Assembly: GCA_016930085.1 (NCBI GenBank) | Contig: JAFGHO010000092.1 | Span: forward strand, 1-64,000 | Direction: 5' to 3' | From: Spirochaetales bacterium | GTDB lineage: Bacteria > Spirochaetota > Spirochaetia > SZUA-6 > JAFGRV01 | Length of the DNA stretch: 64,000 nucleotides | In this document: in pieces, positions 54,183 through 63,011 of the stretch | Layout of the letters: each line of letters begins with the position of its first letter | Numbering within the stretch: position 1 is the stretch's first letter | The notes under the pieces: model-generated | The model's database searches: none | What the model was told of the DNA's origin: nothing | Seen by the model: the letters and a program-made list of their open reading frames with translations, nothing else | Program-made: the position numbers and the translations under genes

Positions 54183-55043
54183 ATGAGGGAAAACGACGGT
54201 ATCAGGATTGCATATCGCGGCACCATACAGCGTGCGATCAACAAAATGTCCGAACAGAATTATTATTATAATATCGATATACTCGGCACGAAAAAGGAAT
54301 GGAGAAGCAAATACGTTTCCGAAACGTACTGGACGACGGAAAGGGTTCAGGTTTCCAAAACGAGATCGGTTCAAAAATATGTTCCGGTCACAAAAACCCG
54401 CCAGGTCTATGATTCGTTTACCAAAACCTGGACGACGGAATTCTACACCGATTACGAATGGCAGACGCAGATGGAAACCTATTGGGATTTGGAAGACAGG
54501 AGTATGCTGAAAACCCGGTGGGTATGGAAAGACGTTTCCGTTACAATCGTCGATATTCCCGAATACGATATTTATTTGTCCCAGCTCGATGACGGCAACA
54601 AGATAGCCGTCTATAAAATAGAAGAGGATGGTCAAACCGCCTGTTATTTTCAAAATGTCAGTTATCTCACTTCACGGGAAACCGAAGAAAGTATCTGGGG
54701 CAGCAAGGAAATCAAACTGATATTCATCGATACCGATTCCAATGGGATTTTCTTCGAAGACAATGACGCGATGCTCTTCAATACATGGAATCCGTACGCC
54801 GAAGATTCAAAATATCAGAATATCACCGCGTTTATGGATAACTACCGGTACAGGATGTCAGATTCGGAAAAAGAGGCTTTTCTCACATTCAACACTCCCG
54901 ATGATTATCATTCTCTTGTTATACGGAACGCGAATACCGCCTATATCGATACGGATAAAACGGGAACGATCAATATCGACAATGTCGATCCCTCGATGAC
55001 AATCCTCATCAATGGCAAAGAATACCCGATGGCAAAATCATGA
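54183..55043 (+). CDS. Hypothetical protein, possibly the 5' part of a broken gene
   Basis: 286 residues from ATG 54183; the frame is open about 190 bases further upstream but no better start is seen, and no signal peptide or ribosome site is clear. Unrecognised family. The body is rich in Tyr, Trp and Thr (SETYWTTERVQVSKTRSV, TWTTEFYTDYEWQTQMETYW) suggesting a beta-rich protein, with a calcium-loop-like DTDSNGIFFEDNDAMLF. It stops at TGA 55041, after which the same frame continues without interruption into the next entry, hinting at a nonsense mutation. Confidence 0.5.
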   Translation: MRENDGIRIAYRGTIQRAINKMSEQNYYYNIDILGTKKEWRSKYVSETYWTTERVQVSKTRSVQKYVPVTKTRQVYDSFTKTWTTEFYTDYEWQTQMETYWDLEDRSMLKTRWVWKDVSVTIVDIPEYDIYLSQLDDGNKIAVYKIEEDGQTACYFQNVSYLTSRETEESIWGSKEIKLIFIDTDSNGIFFEDNDAMLFNTWNPYAEDSKYQNITAFMDNYRYRMSDSEKEAFLTFNTPDDYHSLVIRNANTAYIDTDKTGTINIDNVDPSMTILINGKEYPMAKS

Positions 55044-55079
55044 TTTACCAGTAAAATCGAATACGGCATATTCCATCCG

Positions 55080-55412
55080 GTGATACGCTACAGGGGTTTC
55101 ATCGATTTCGAACAAACCTTTACCATCGATGATTCGCATCCCGTTTGCAGCATCACCTACAGTCAGACGGAACCGGCGGGAGTATGTCTTGTCGAGAATC
55201 ATAATTTTAGAAAATGGAAACTATCATTTACGGACTCAAGCGGTCATGTCGTCACTTTTTTCAACACGAATACCGTTTCCCTGAAACCCGGGGCATACAG
55301 TGTCAACTTTTCCGCGGACGGCAACTGTTTCATCAACGAGATACGGATAGACAAAGGGAAGACAATCGTTTACGATTTCACCCGCAATTCGATTTACGAA
55401 CGGAAAAATTGA
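55080..55412 (+). CDS. Hypothetical protein, in frame with the preceding gene
   Basis: 110 residues if started at GTG 55080. It is in the same frame as the upstream gene, separated only by TGA at 55041-55043; the 12 codons between (FTSKIEYGIFHP) are also open. The sequence looks like a beta-sandwich domain: YRGFIDFEQTFTIDD, then LKPGAYSVNFSADGNC, then IDKGKTIVYDF. It may be a separate small gene without visible ribosome site, or the C-terminal domain of one interrupted protein. Family unknown. Confidence 0.45.
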   Translation: MIRYRGFIDFEQTFTIDDSHPVCSITYSQTEPAGVCLVENHNFRKWKLSFTDSSGHVVTFFNTNTVSLKPGAYSVNFSADGNCFINEIRIDKGKTIVYDFTRNSIYERKN

Positions 55413-55531
55413 GTGGAAAGACATGGAAGTATCAATGATAGGGCTTGATAAAATAAAGCAATACAGTTAATGTAACAACATCATTATATGCTGGATTTCT
55501 TGAAAATCCACGGAAACCGAAAGGAATAAGG

Positions 55532-56587
55532 ATGATAACGGTCGGTATATTCGGCGGATCGGGCTATATGGGCGGGGAAGCGGTCCGCGTCCTCCTCGAA
55601 CACCCCGAAGCGGAAATCGCCTGGATCACCAGCAGGGGTGAGAAGCCGGTCGAATATTTTCACCGGAATCTGGCAGGCAAAGGGCTGCGGTTTATCAAAC
55701 CGGATGAGACCACACAATGTGATGTCGTCTTTGCCGCATTGCCTTCCGGCCATATCATGATAATGGCTGAAAGATTACTCGGTGAGGGAACGAAAATCAT
55801 CGACCTCGGCGCCGATTTCCGTTTGAAAAACAGATCCGACTGGGAAAGGAAATACGGCAAAAAACACGCCTGCTGGTATCTGGTCGAAGAAGCGGTGTAC
55901 GGTATCACGGAACTGCATAAGGAAGAAATTCGGAATGCACGCCTCATCGCCAATCCGGGATGCTATGCTTCGGCGTCAATCCTCGCGCTGGCCCCCCTGG
56001 TGAAGCACGGGGTGATCGATACCCGGCGTATCGTTGTCGACGGATTGTCGGGGACGACCGGTTTTGGCGCGGAACCGGACGTTCCCTCCCACCATCCCGA
56101 AATCGCGAACAACATCGTTCCCTATAATGTCGTCGACCACCGGCACACCTACGAAATCGAACAGGAACTGCAACACCTCTCCGCAGACCCCGTTACCATA
56201 CACTTCACCTCATCATATGTCCCGATTACACGGGGGATCCTCTCGATCTGTCACTGTTTTCCAAAAACATCCGTTTCCCGCAAAGCATTAATCGGGATGT
56301 ATGAAGCCTTTTATAACGAAGAGCCCTTTGTCACCATCCTCGATCTGCCAAAAGAAGAAAATGCGGCATGGCAATACCTGCCCTATCCATGGGTGGCCGC
56401 GGTTTCCGGATCGAATTACTGCCACATTGGTCTCGATATCGACGAAAAGCGGGGAAGGATCGTGGTCTTCAGCGTCCTGGACAGTATCGGTAAAGGCGGC
56501 GCCCAGGTCGGGGTCCAGAACATGAACATCATGTTCGGTTTGCCCGAGGAAACAGGGCTGAGGAGAGCAGGACTGCATCCATATTGA
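55532..56587 (+). CDS. argC: N-acetyl-gamma-glutamyl-phosphate reductase
   Basis: 351 residues. NADP-binding GIFGGSGYMGGE, catalytic Cys144 in IANPGCYASAS, and the block GLSGTTGFGAEPDVPSHHPE with the substrate-site His define ArgC, the third step of arginine synthesis (N-acetylglutamyl-phosphate to semialdehyde). ATG 55532 follows aaaggaataagg. No other arg gene is adjacent, so it is a solitary biosynthetic gene here. Confidence 0.96.
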   Translation: MITVGIFGGSGYMGGEAVRVLLEHPEAEIAWITSRGEKPVEYFHRNLAGKGLRFIKPDETTQCDVVFAALPSGHIMIMAERLLGEGTKIIDLGADFRLKNRSDWERKYGKKHACWYLVEEAVYGITELHKEEIRNARLIANPGCYASASILALAPLVKHGVIDTRRIVVDGLSGTTGFGAEPDVPSHHPEIANNIVPYNVVDHRHTYEIEQELQHLSADPVTIHFTSSYVPITRGILSICHCFPKTSVSRKALIGMYEAFYNEEPFVTILDLPKEENAAWQYLPYPWVAAVSGSNYCHIGLDIDEKRGRIVVFSVLDSIGKGGAQVGVQNMNIMFGLPEETGLRRAGLHPY

Positions 56588-56707
56588 CGGGATTTCGCTT
56601 CCGGCCATGGATAAAAGCCGATGTCCGCTATAAACCTCTTGCCTCACGTCGAGTTTTTTGGTATATCTTTTTATCTTCAATTTCCGGAAAAACAGGAGAA
56701 AAGCGAT

Positions 56708-57787
56708 ATGCGAATAGGACTCATCGGTCTTGAAAAAAGCGGGAAGACGACTATCTACAATGCCCTTACAAAACGGGAGATGAATACCGATCTCTTTGGA
56801 GGGCAACAGGATGAACCGAACATCGCGGTCATCGATGTACTCGATCCCCGTATCGAGGTTCTCTCTATGATGTACGAACCGAAAAAAACCGTGTATGCGA
56901 CCATCGAGGTCATTGACTTTGCAGGCGTCACATCAGGAAGCGGGAAAACCGGGCTGTTTACGCCCGTTGCGATGAACATGATCAAACAGAGTGACGCACT
57001 CGCCCTTGTTGTCCGGAACTTCCGGGACGAGGCGGTCACCGGCGCTTTCGGCCCCCCATCCCCGCTTGACGATATCGGGACGGTCATGACCGAACTCGTT
57101 CTCTCCGACCTCGTTATCGCCGAGCGGCGGCTCGAACGTATCGAATCGGAATATAAAAAGGGAAAGAAAACCCCGGAACTCCAGTCGGAGGAAAAAACGG
57201 TGCGGAAGGTATACGAGGCACTCATTACGGGCTCATCCGTCCGGAACATCTCCCTCACAGCGGAGGAGCTGAAACGCCTGAGCGGTTTTCAATTCCTCTC
57301 GATCAAGCCGATCCTGGTCATTCTCAATTCGGACGAAGACAATTACGGAAAAAACTCATCCCTGCTCGCCTCGATACATGAGACCTATGAAGCCGTCGAG
57401 TTTGCCGGAAAGTTCGAGATGGAACTCGGCCACCTCGATGCCGGTGAAGCCGGGGCTTTCATGGAAGATATCGGCATCACAGAATCCGCCCGTGCGCGCC
57501 TCACCACCGCCGCCTTCGACATTCTGGGCTGCATCAGTTTCTTTACCGTGGGAAAGGACGAGGTGAGGGCGTGGACAATACACAAAAGCGACAACGCGGC
57601 AGCGGCCGCGGGGGCCATTCATTCCGACCTTGCCAGGGGATTCATCCGCGCCGAATGCTTTACCTTCGACGATATCACCTCGTGCGGTTCGGAAAAGGGG
57701 GTGAAGGAAAAGGGGCTACTCCGGCTCGAAGGGAAAAACTATCTGGTACAGGACGGTGACATCCTGAGTATCCGCTACAGTGTGTAG
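56708..57787 (+). CDS. YchF/Obg-type NTPase
   Basis: 359 residues from ATG 56708 (aggagaa upstream). P-loop GLEKSGKTTI, switch region VIDFAGVTSGSGKTGLF and, in place of NKxD, ILNSDEDN, as expected for YchF relatives that often prefer ATP. A coiled-coil insert (about 140-175) and a C-terminal TGS-like domain (FTVGKDEVRAWTIHK, EKGVKEKGLLRLEGKNYLVQ) complete the family layout. YchF binds ribosomes and is linked to stress responses. It is shorter and more divergent than E. coli YchF, so it may be a paralogue. Confidence 0.85.
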   Translation: MRIGLIGLEKSGKTTIYNALTKREMNTDLFGGQQDEPNIAVIDVLDPRIEVLSMMYEPKKTVYATIEVIDFAGVTSGSGKTGLFTPVAMNMIKQSDALALVVRNFRDEAVTGAFGPPSPLDDIGTVMTELVLSDLVIAERRLERIESEYKKGKKTPELQSEEKTVRKVYEALITGSSVRNISLTAEELKRLSGFQFLSIKPILVILNSDEDNYGKNSSLLASIHETYEAVEFAGKFEMELGHLDAGEAGAFMEDIGITESARARLTTAAFDILGCISFFTVGKDEVRAWTIHKSDNAAAAAGAIHSDLARGFIRAECFTFDDITSCGSEKGVKEKGLLRLEGKNYLVQDGDILSIRYSV

Positions 57788-57803
57788 GGGCGAAAGACCG
57801 CGG

Positions 57804-59012
57804 TCAAACATCAATGTCTTTCCCCCAATCCATGCCGACCGCATAAGCTATTATGGTTTCAAACACCTCATATGAAAATCGTCTGCATTGGATACCATAC
57901 CCGGACAGTATTTCCGATGTATTGGTATGATCGAAAATTCGCTCGTCCTGCATATACGGTCCGTAAATCCTGATGTAATTATCGAAAAGAACCTCCAGTG
58001 CATTTCTTTCGACTTTCGTTTTATTGTCGATATCGACAACTTCGATTCCCGAAAAATGAAAATATTTCCTTACGAAGGAAACAAGTTCCCGTAATGTCCG
58101 GGATCGTGAATCGACGATATGGAAGATTCCTCCTTTGTCGGCATCAAGTATGATCGTTGCCACCGCATCGGCAAAAAAATCGATGGGAATAATATTGATA
58201 CGGCCCGTTTCCCTGCCGATGATACGCAGGGGAAGAAAAAGAGTCCCGTCTGATTCCTTTTTTACTCCAATCTCACCTGCCCTCGTCCCTCCATGTTCGG
58301 CAATATCGGCTTCATACATATTTCCTAGAAAACAGAGGGCTTTTATGGGAAAATAAAGGGCATTAAAACGGAGGCATTTTCCGGTACGGGAATGTCCATA
58401 GACGATCGATGGCCTGAAAATATTCAATGGTATATGATAGTGTCCGCAGAAATCAGTGACAATGTGTTCTCCCCTGCATTTGCTTTCTTCATATACATTA
58501 TTGAAACGGCCCGGCGCATGCAGTTTTTCAGGCACTCTGCCATTATGACATCCGGCTGAATAGGCAGTACTGATATGGTGAAAAAAATCGACCTGCGCAA
58601 TTCGGGCATATTCGAGAATGCGGTTCAGGCTGAAGACATTCGTTTTGAAAACCCCTTCACGTTTCCTCTCTGAAAATGATGTATCGGCCGCGCAGTGGAT
58701 AATCTGATCCGTTTCCCGAGCCAGCGAGTGATAATGATTACCCGTCAATCCGAAACACGGCTGATCCAGCCAGCCTTCCACGACGCGGTATTGCAAGGCG
58801 GTACTGTTTGCAAGGTTATGGAAGCGCAATAACGATTCGAAGCGTTTAAAAGCCGATTTTCTGCCGGAAGGACGGATCAAAACGATGACCCGATATCCCC
58901 GTTGCAGCAGTTCAGCACATAAAAACCCGCCTAAAAAACCCGTCGCACCGGTCAAAAAAAAAGTTTTTTTCTTTTTGTCTGTTCCCTTATGAAACATTAC
59001 GTTGTTCACCAT
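57804..59012 (-). CDS. NAD(P)-binding thioester-reductase / fatty-acyl-reductase-like SDR
   Basis: 402 residues from ATG 59012; a start at 59051 overlapping the upstream gene is also possible. Extended SDR of the NAD_binding_4 (male-sterility) type: TFFLTGATGFLGGFLCAELL, IIHCAADTSFS, the Tyr-x3-Lys in VYEESKCRGE, and NIFRPSIVYGHSRTG. Such domains reduce carrier- or CoA-bound acyl groups to aldehydes or alcohols. The downstream half diverges. It directly follows the FAD/Fe-S oxidoreductase gene and probably works in one pathway with it. Confidence 0.82.
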   Translation of the reverse strand: MVNNVMFHKGTDKKKKTFFLTGATGFLGGFLCAELLQRGYRVIVLIRPSGRKSAFKRFESLLRFHNLANSTALQYRVVEGWLDQPCFGLTGNHYHSLARETDQIIHCAADTSFSERKREGVFKTNVFSLNRILEYARIAQVDFFHHISTAYSAGCHNGRVPEKLHAPGRFNNVYEESKCRGEHIVTDFCGHYHIPLNIFRPSIVYGHSRTGKCLRFNALYFPIKALCFLGNMYEADIAEHGGTRAGEIGVKKESDGTLFLPLRIIGRETGRINIIPIDFFADAVATIILDADKGGIFHIVDSRSRTLRELVSFVRKYFHFSGIEVVDIDNKTKVERNALEVLFDNYIRIYGPYMQDERIFDHTNTSEILSGYGIQCRRFSYEVFETIIAYAVGMDWGKDIDV

Positions 59013-59020
59013 TCCCGGGA

Positions 59021-60865
59021 TCAGGTATATAAAAGGTTTTCGGATCTGCAAAACCCCTGATACAAGGTGTATTTAATCCATTTCAATCCTTTGTAACGTC
59101 CACTGAAGTCTTCGATCATTGCCGCAACCTCACCGATCGATGCACGCATTTTTTCGATTTCATGCTCATCGGTATGATCGATGTAATAATCATACTCGAA
59201 CACTCCCCGTTTTCCTTGATCGATGGGAGTCAAAAAACCAAAATCGGCCTTGATATCATGTTTATCCGCGATACGCTTGAATTGCTTATCAAGATCAAAA
59301 ATGATGATGGGATCGGCAAGCGGAACATACAGAATAAAGGCCACAACGTGTTTGTATCTGCCCATCCGGGAACTAAGTATACGGAACATGTTCAACCAGA
59401 CCAGGTCCGTCATTGCTTCATTTTTATAGACTTCGGTAAAGAATTCCCTCATATCTTCATCAAAAGCCCCGGCCAATACGTCGGGTGACGGCCTGATGGC
59501 CGCTTCGAGCAACGGATATAACTCTTTTTTAGCAATAATCTCAAAAGGATATGCATCATCATCAAAATCCTTGAGGATATCAAGCCATCCGCTTGAGGCT
59601 ATATTCGGAAATCCGAGAAACAGCGTCCTGAAAAGCCTGTTATCGATAACGGGAACACCCATTTTAATCACTGATTCGATACACCAGGAGTCTCCGATAA
59701 CAAGGACGAGATATTGTATCCCAACGTTCTTGCTGAATACTTCTTTCATCGTGGAAGCGAGGCCGGCTGTCGGTGCCATAAATGTGGAGATATATTCGCC
59801 GCCGAGGATACCGGCCGCGGATCCCATTCTCCGAATTGCCAGATCACGTATAAACGTTATCGCGGTGATAAAATCCGGAAAAGGTATTAGTATTCCCTTT
59901 TCATCTTCGAGCAACGGATACAACTTGATACTCACGCCGGTACATATCCCGGAAAGCGGTTTTTCTTCCTTATTATATGAAAACAAATTAGGCGCATCAA
60001 TCTGGTTTAAATTGAAGCGACTTCCGTCCGGGCCGACGAATCTCGCGTTGATATAATTATCGGCAGAAATACCGTATGAATGTGAAAAGAGGGAAAATAT
60101 TCCGGAACACATGAGATTTGCGGCGATCATCGCCGACGGTTCGGCCGTGTTTACCCTGAATCCTCTTTTCACCGCTTCACGCTGGACGTTAAAGGCGGTG
60201 ACGCCGGGCTCGACATGGACGCAGAAATTTTCTTCATCAAACTCGATGTTCTGCATGCGGTTGACATCAATGACGACTCCCTTACTCATCACAAACCCCA
60301 TGACACTGCCGCCATTGCCGCGGACGGTGTAGGGTACGTTATTATCCGCGCAGTATCGTACTATCAGGCTGATTTCCTCTTCGGTACCGGGAAGCACGAC
60401 ATGGCTGGGGAAAACGGGCTGTGACAGGGGGCAAGGATCATTTGCGTACGTACAAAGAATGGCGGGATCGTTCGAGGCGTTTTTACCACCGACAATATTC
60501 CGCAAGGCATCGAGTACATCATCGGATGCAACAGACACGGGCTTTTCATTCCGGCTTTTAAACGCAGCGACATACTCCTTGAGTGCTTTCATGACCACAA
60601 CCGGCCGTAATTCAGTGATAAAACAGCACTGTCTGTCACATATACCGCAAAGCGTACATGTATCGGCGATATCGATAAGCCCGGCGGTGACCGGTATCCG
60701 TCCTGCGGCAATATACGTATACAAATCCATACGGCCTTGCGGATAAAAGGAAACAAAGGCACCACCCGCAGCCGACGGACATAATCCGGTGCCAAGGTAA
60801 TCGATTTTGCACATCGCATAATGCCTGCACTGTGAAGCAATCATCGCCGCTTCTTTATTTATCAT
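59021..60865 (-). CDS. FAD-linked oxidoreductase with N-terminal Fe-S motifs
   Basis: 614 residues. The N-terminal 90 residues hold cysteine clusters CRHYAMCKIDYLGTGLC and CTLCGICDRQCC, enough for iron-sulfur centres. From about residue 120 a VAO-type FAD domain (FAD_binding_4) follows: PSHVVLPGTEEEISLIVRYC, VRGNGGSVMGFV, IDVNRMQNIEF and GVTAFNVQREAVKRG. The order, Fe-S before FAD, is the reverse of most glycolate or lactate dehydrogenase fusions. Substrate unknown; a hydroxy-acid or alkyl ether lipid type reaction is possible. Operon with the reductase downstream. Confidence 0.85.
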   Translation of the reverse strand: MINKEAAMIASQCRHYAMCKIDYLGTGLCPSAAGGAFVSFYPQGRMDLYTYIAAGRIPVTAGLIDIADTCTLCGICDRQCCFITELRPVVVMKALKEYVAAFKSRNEKPVSVASDDVLDALRNIVGGKNASNDPAILCTYANDPCPLSQPVFPSHVVLPGTEEEISLIVRYCADNNVPYTVRGNGGSVMGFVMSKGVVIDVNRMQNIEFDEENFCVHVEPGVTAFNVQREAVKRGFRVNTAEPSAMIAANLMCSGIFSLFSHSYGISADNYINARFVGPDGSRFNLNQIDAPNLFSYNKEEKPLSGICTGVSIKLYPLLEDEKGILIPFPDFITAITFIRDLAIRRMGSAAGILGGEYISTFMAPTAGLASTMKEVFSKNVGIQYLVLVIGDSWCIESVIKMGVPVIDNRLFRTLFLGFPNIASSGWLDILKDFDDDAYPFEIIAKKELYPLLEAAIRPSPDVLAGAFDEDMREFFTEVYKNEAMTDLVWLNMFRILSSRMGRYKHVVAFILYVPLADPIIIFDLDKQFKRIADKHDIKADFGFLTPIDQGKRGVFEYDYYIDHTDEHEIEKMRASIGEVAAMIEDFSGRYKGLKWIKYTLYQGFCRSENLLYT

Positions 60866-61084
60866 TCATATTCCTCCTGATTAAATCCTCCATCACCCGT
60901 CTTTTTTACTCCGTATACGGTTCTAAATATCTTTATTGAAATTTTTCAAAGTACGTATTGACGATACTATTCAATATATTTGCATATGATATGGAAAAAA
61001 TGATACTAACACGCGGACCCAGTCTACACGAAGATTACCTTAAAGTCAAATGAAACAAGCACATTATCTTTCGTTCGGCATCAT

Positions 61085-61294
61085 TCACCGCTTTAAATCT
61101 TTCCTGATCGATCCGTCGGGGAGCATGTTATCGGGATGATACTCCCCCCGTTCCTCGTATTTCTTTCTCACACAGGAAGGATTCGACACCCAACAGTAGC
61201 CGGCTACCCATTTTTCTTCGAGAAGGCCGCGTTCGTAAAAGTATTTCATCGGACAGACATGATACCATCTGCAGAGTTTACCTGTTTTTTCCAT
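61085..61294 (-). CDS. Small cysteine-rich conserved protein (69 aa)
   Basis: 69 residues with four conserved-looking cysteines in aromatic surroundings: LCRWYHVCPMKYFYERG, GYCWVSNPSCVRKKYEE, and a closing HPDNMLPDGS. I recall this pattern from short proteins in anaerobes, sometimes annotated as uracil-DNA glycosylase without support. The Cys spacing could bind a metal or a [4Fe-4S] cluster. Monocistronic, between the FAD enzyme and the ferritin-like gene, each on separate promoters. Confidence 0.75.
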   Translation of the reverse strand: MEKTGKLCRWYHVCPMKYFYERGLLEEKWVAGYCWVSNPSCVRKKYEERGEYHPDNMLPDGSIRKDLKR

Positions 61295-61396
61295 CCCTTG
61301 ATCTTACTGTTAATGAAAACCATTGGCAAGTGTTGACATCGATACCATTCACCGCTACAATGCATTCCATCACCATGGTACTGAAAGGAGTATGAT

Positions 61397-61702
61397 ATGC
61401 CTGATTTCGGAAACCCGTTTTCGGGATTGGCGAACAGCAGAAAGCTGACGGAACAGGAGCTGATACGCGCAATACGCTTTATGATCGCAGCCGAATACGA
61501 GGCGATCCAGCTTTATATGCAGCTCGCCGAATCGACCGACAACAAACTGGCGCAGGAAGTATTAAAGGATATTGCCGATGAAGAACGGGTCCACGCCGGG
61601 GAATTCCTGCGGCTTTTGAAAGAACTGGCGCCCGATGAAGAGAAATTTTATGCGGAAGGCGCAGAGGAAGTGGAAGAGGAAATCGAAAAACAACGGGGGT
61701 AG
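61397..61702 (+). CDS. Encapsulated-ferritin-like (EncFtn-type) protein
   Basis: 101 residues from ATG 61397, after gaaaggag. Two helices carry the half-ferroxidase site: Glu33 (IAAEYEAIQLY), Glu63 and His66 (ADEERVHAGEF), matching Glu32/Glu62/His65 of the Rhodospirillum EncFtn, which dimerises to complete a di-iron site. The C-terminal tail is acidic and lacks an obvious encapsulin-targeting peptide. Such proteins usually sit next to encapsulin shell genes or are fused to them; none is visible in the window. Confidence 0.8.
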   Translation: MPDFGNPFSGLANSRKLTEQELIRAIRFMIAAEYEAIQLYMQLAESTDNKLAQEVLKDIADEERVHAGEFLRLLKELAPDEEKFYAEGAEEVEEEIEKQRG

Positions 61703-61858
61703 CGACGTGAGGAAACCATAAGCATGCCCTTATATGAAAGCATGGAAACCTTCGAAAAATCCAAAACTCGAAGTACGGCAGGTTTTTTACCGGATAAATG
61801 AATTATCGAATAATGTATCTTGACGCTTCTTCCTCCTTCAGGTTATGCTGCACGTTAC

Positions 61859-62911
61859 ATGAAACGAATCGTTTTGCAAAACATCGTTCGATTGCTGTGG
61901 TGCGTAGCGGCTGTCTTTCTTGCATCATGTGCAATGAACCGGGATCTGGTCATTCGGATCGGCCCTATGGAGCGTTTATATTCTGATTCGGAGCTTCCTT
62001 TCTATTTCGATTCGTCGATGGCGACCGTCAGGCAGGATAAATCCCGCATGTTTTTTTTTCATACATCGGGACTCAAAACCTATAAATTTTCCGGCACCCC
62101 CGACGCACCGTTATCGAACCTCGTGTGGGTGAAAAACAATACCGATTTCATGGACCGCAACGGTCTGCTCGGTGAGTTCCCCGGCGTCAATTTCTGGATT
62201 CAGAATATCTTCATTATCCCCGGCAGGGGCTGGCTCAGTTTCAGCCATATCGAGAAATTTACGGGCTCAGGCGGTTATGACGGAACGGAGCAGTACTCGA
62301 TCGGCATCCTTTATTCGGACGATGAGGGGGAAACCTGGACCTTCTGCGGCGAGATTATCAAGCCATTCATTCATACGAGCGATGCGGGCAATGCCGGCGG
62401 GGTGCCGGTCCTGGTTGTGGGTAAATACTTTTACGTCTATTACAATGAGCATACCGGATCGAATGGCGTCGCGGTCGCCCGTGCGCCGGTAAGCGACGTC
62501 ATCAAAGCGGCAGTCAAACACAAGGTCGTTCCCTGGGTGAAGTACAACAACGGGTCCTGGTCGGAAAACGCCCTGACGGGAACCGGTTCTTTCGTCATGC
62601 CCTATGCGGATTCGCATACGGATGCAGCGGCTTCAAAATATCGCGGTGTGTACTTCTACCTCGCCCCCATGAACGGTTCGTTACGTCTTTTCAGTTCGAA
62701 AGACGGCATTGAATGGTGGGAGAAAGCCATCATCGATCAGGCATGGAATACCTGGTTTGTCTTTGGAATGTTCGCGAGCCTCGAAAGCGATGCCTCTGCT
62801 GACTGCATGACAGTGGGTAACAACTTCTCTATCATATGGCCGCGCAAAAACTCAACCGATTTCTTCATCGATACCCTGTACCGGCGTAAAGTCACTGTAA
62901 CAATGGAATGA
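61859..62911 (+). CDS. Lipoprotein with BNR/Asp-box (sialidase-like propeller)
   Basis: 350 residues from ATG 61859, giving a lipoprotein signal ending FLASC; the frame is open for 39 bases upstream. One Asp box, YSDDEGETWTF, is clear, and strands such as YFYVYYNEHTGSNGVAVARA and LRLFSSKDGIEWWEK fit a beta-propeller of the sialidase / GH43-like class. Catalytic residues cannot be assigned. Surface-exposed, probably glycan-related. Monocistronic, convergent with the dockerin protein. Confidence 0.72.
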   Translation: MKRIVLQNIVRLLWCVAAVFLASCAMNRDLVIRIGPMERLYSDSELPFYFDSSMATVRQDKSRMFFFHTSGLKTYKFSGTPDAPLSNLVWVKNNTDFMDRNGLLGEFPGVNFWIQNIFIIPGRGWLSFSHIEKFTGSGGYDGTEQYSIGILYSDDEGETWTFCGEIIKPFIHTSDAGNAGGVPVLVVGKYFYVYYNEHTGSNGVAVARAPVSDVIKAAVKHKVVPWVKYNNGSWSENALTGTGSFVMPYADSHTDAAASKYRGVYFYLAPMNGSLRLFSSKDGIEWWEKAIIDQAWNTWFVFGMFASLESDASADCMTVGNNFSIIWPRKNSTDFFIDTLYRRKVTVTME

Positions 62912-63011
62912 CTTCCATGATAATTGCCCCGGATCGCTCACATGCAGTATGATGAATCCGGGATTGCCGGCCGGCAATTCCCTTACTGCACTACCGGCCA
63001 ACGGCATGCAA

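Noticed and set aside
55041-55043. TGA as selenocysteine codon
   Set aside because: No selenoprotein family, no stem-loop of the SECIS type noticed just downstream, and the flanking protein is not redox-like.
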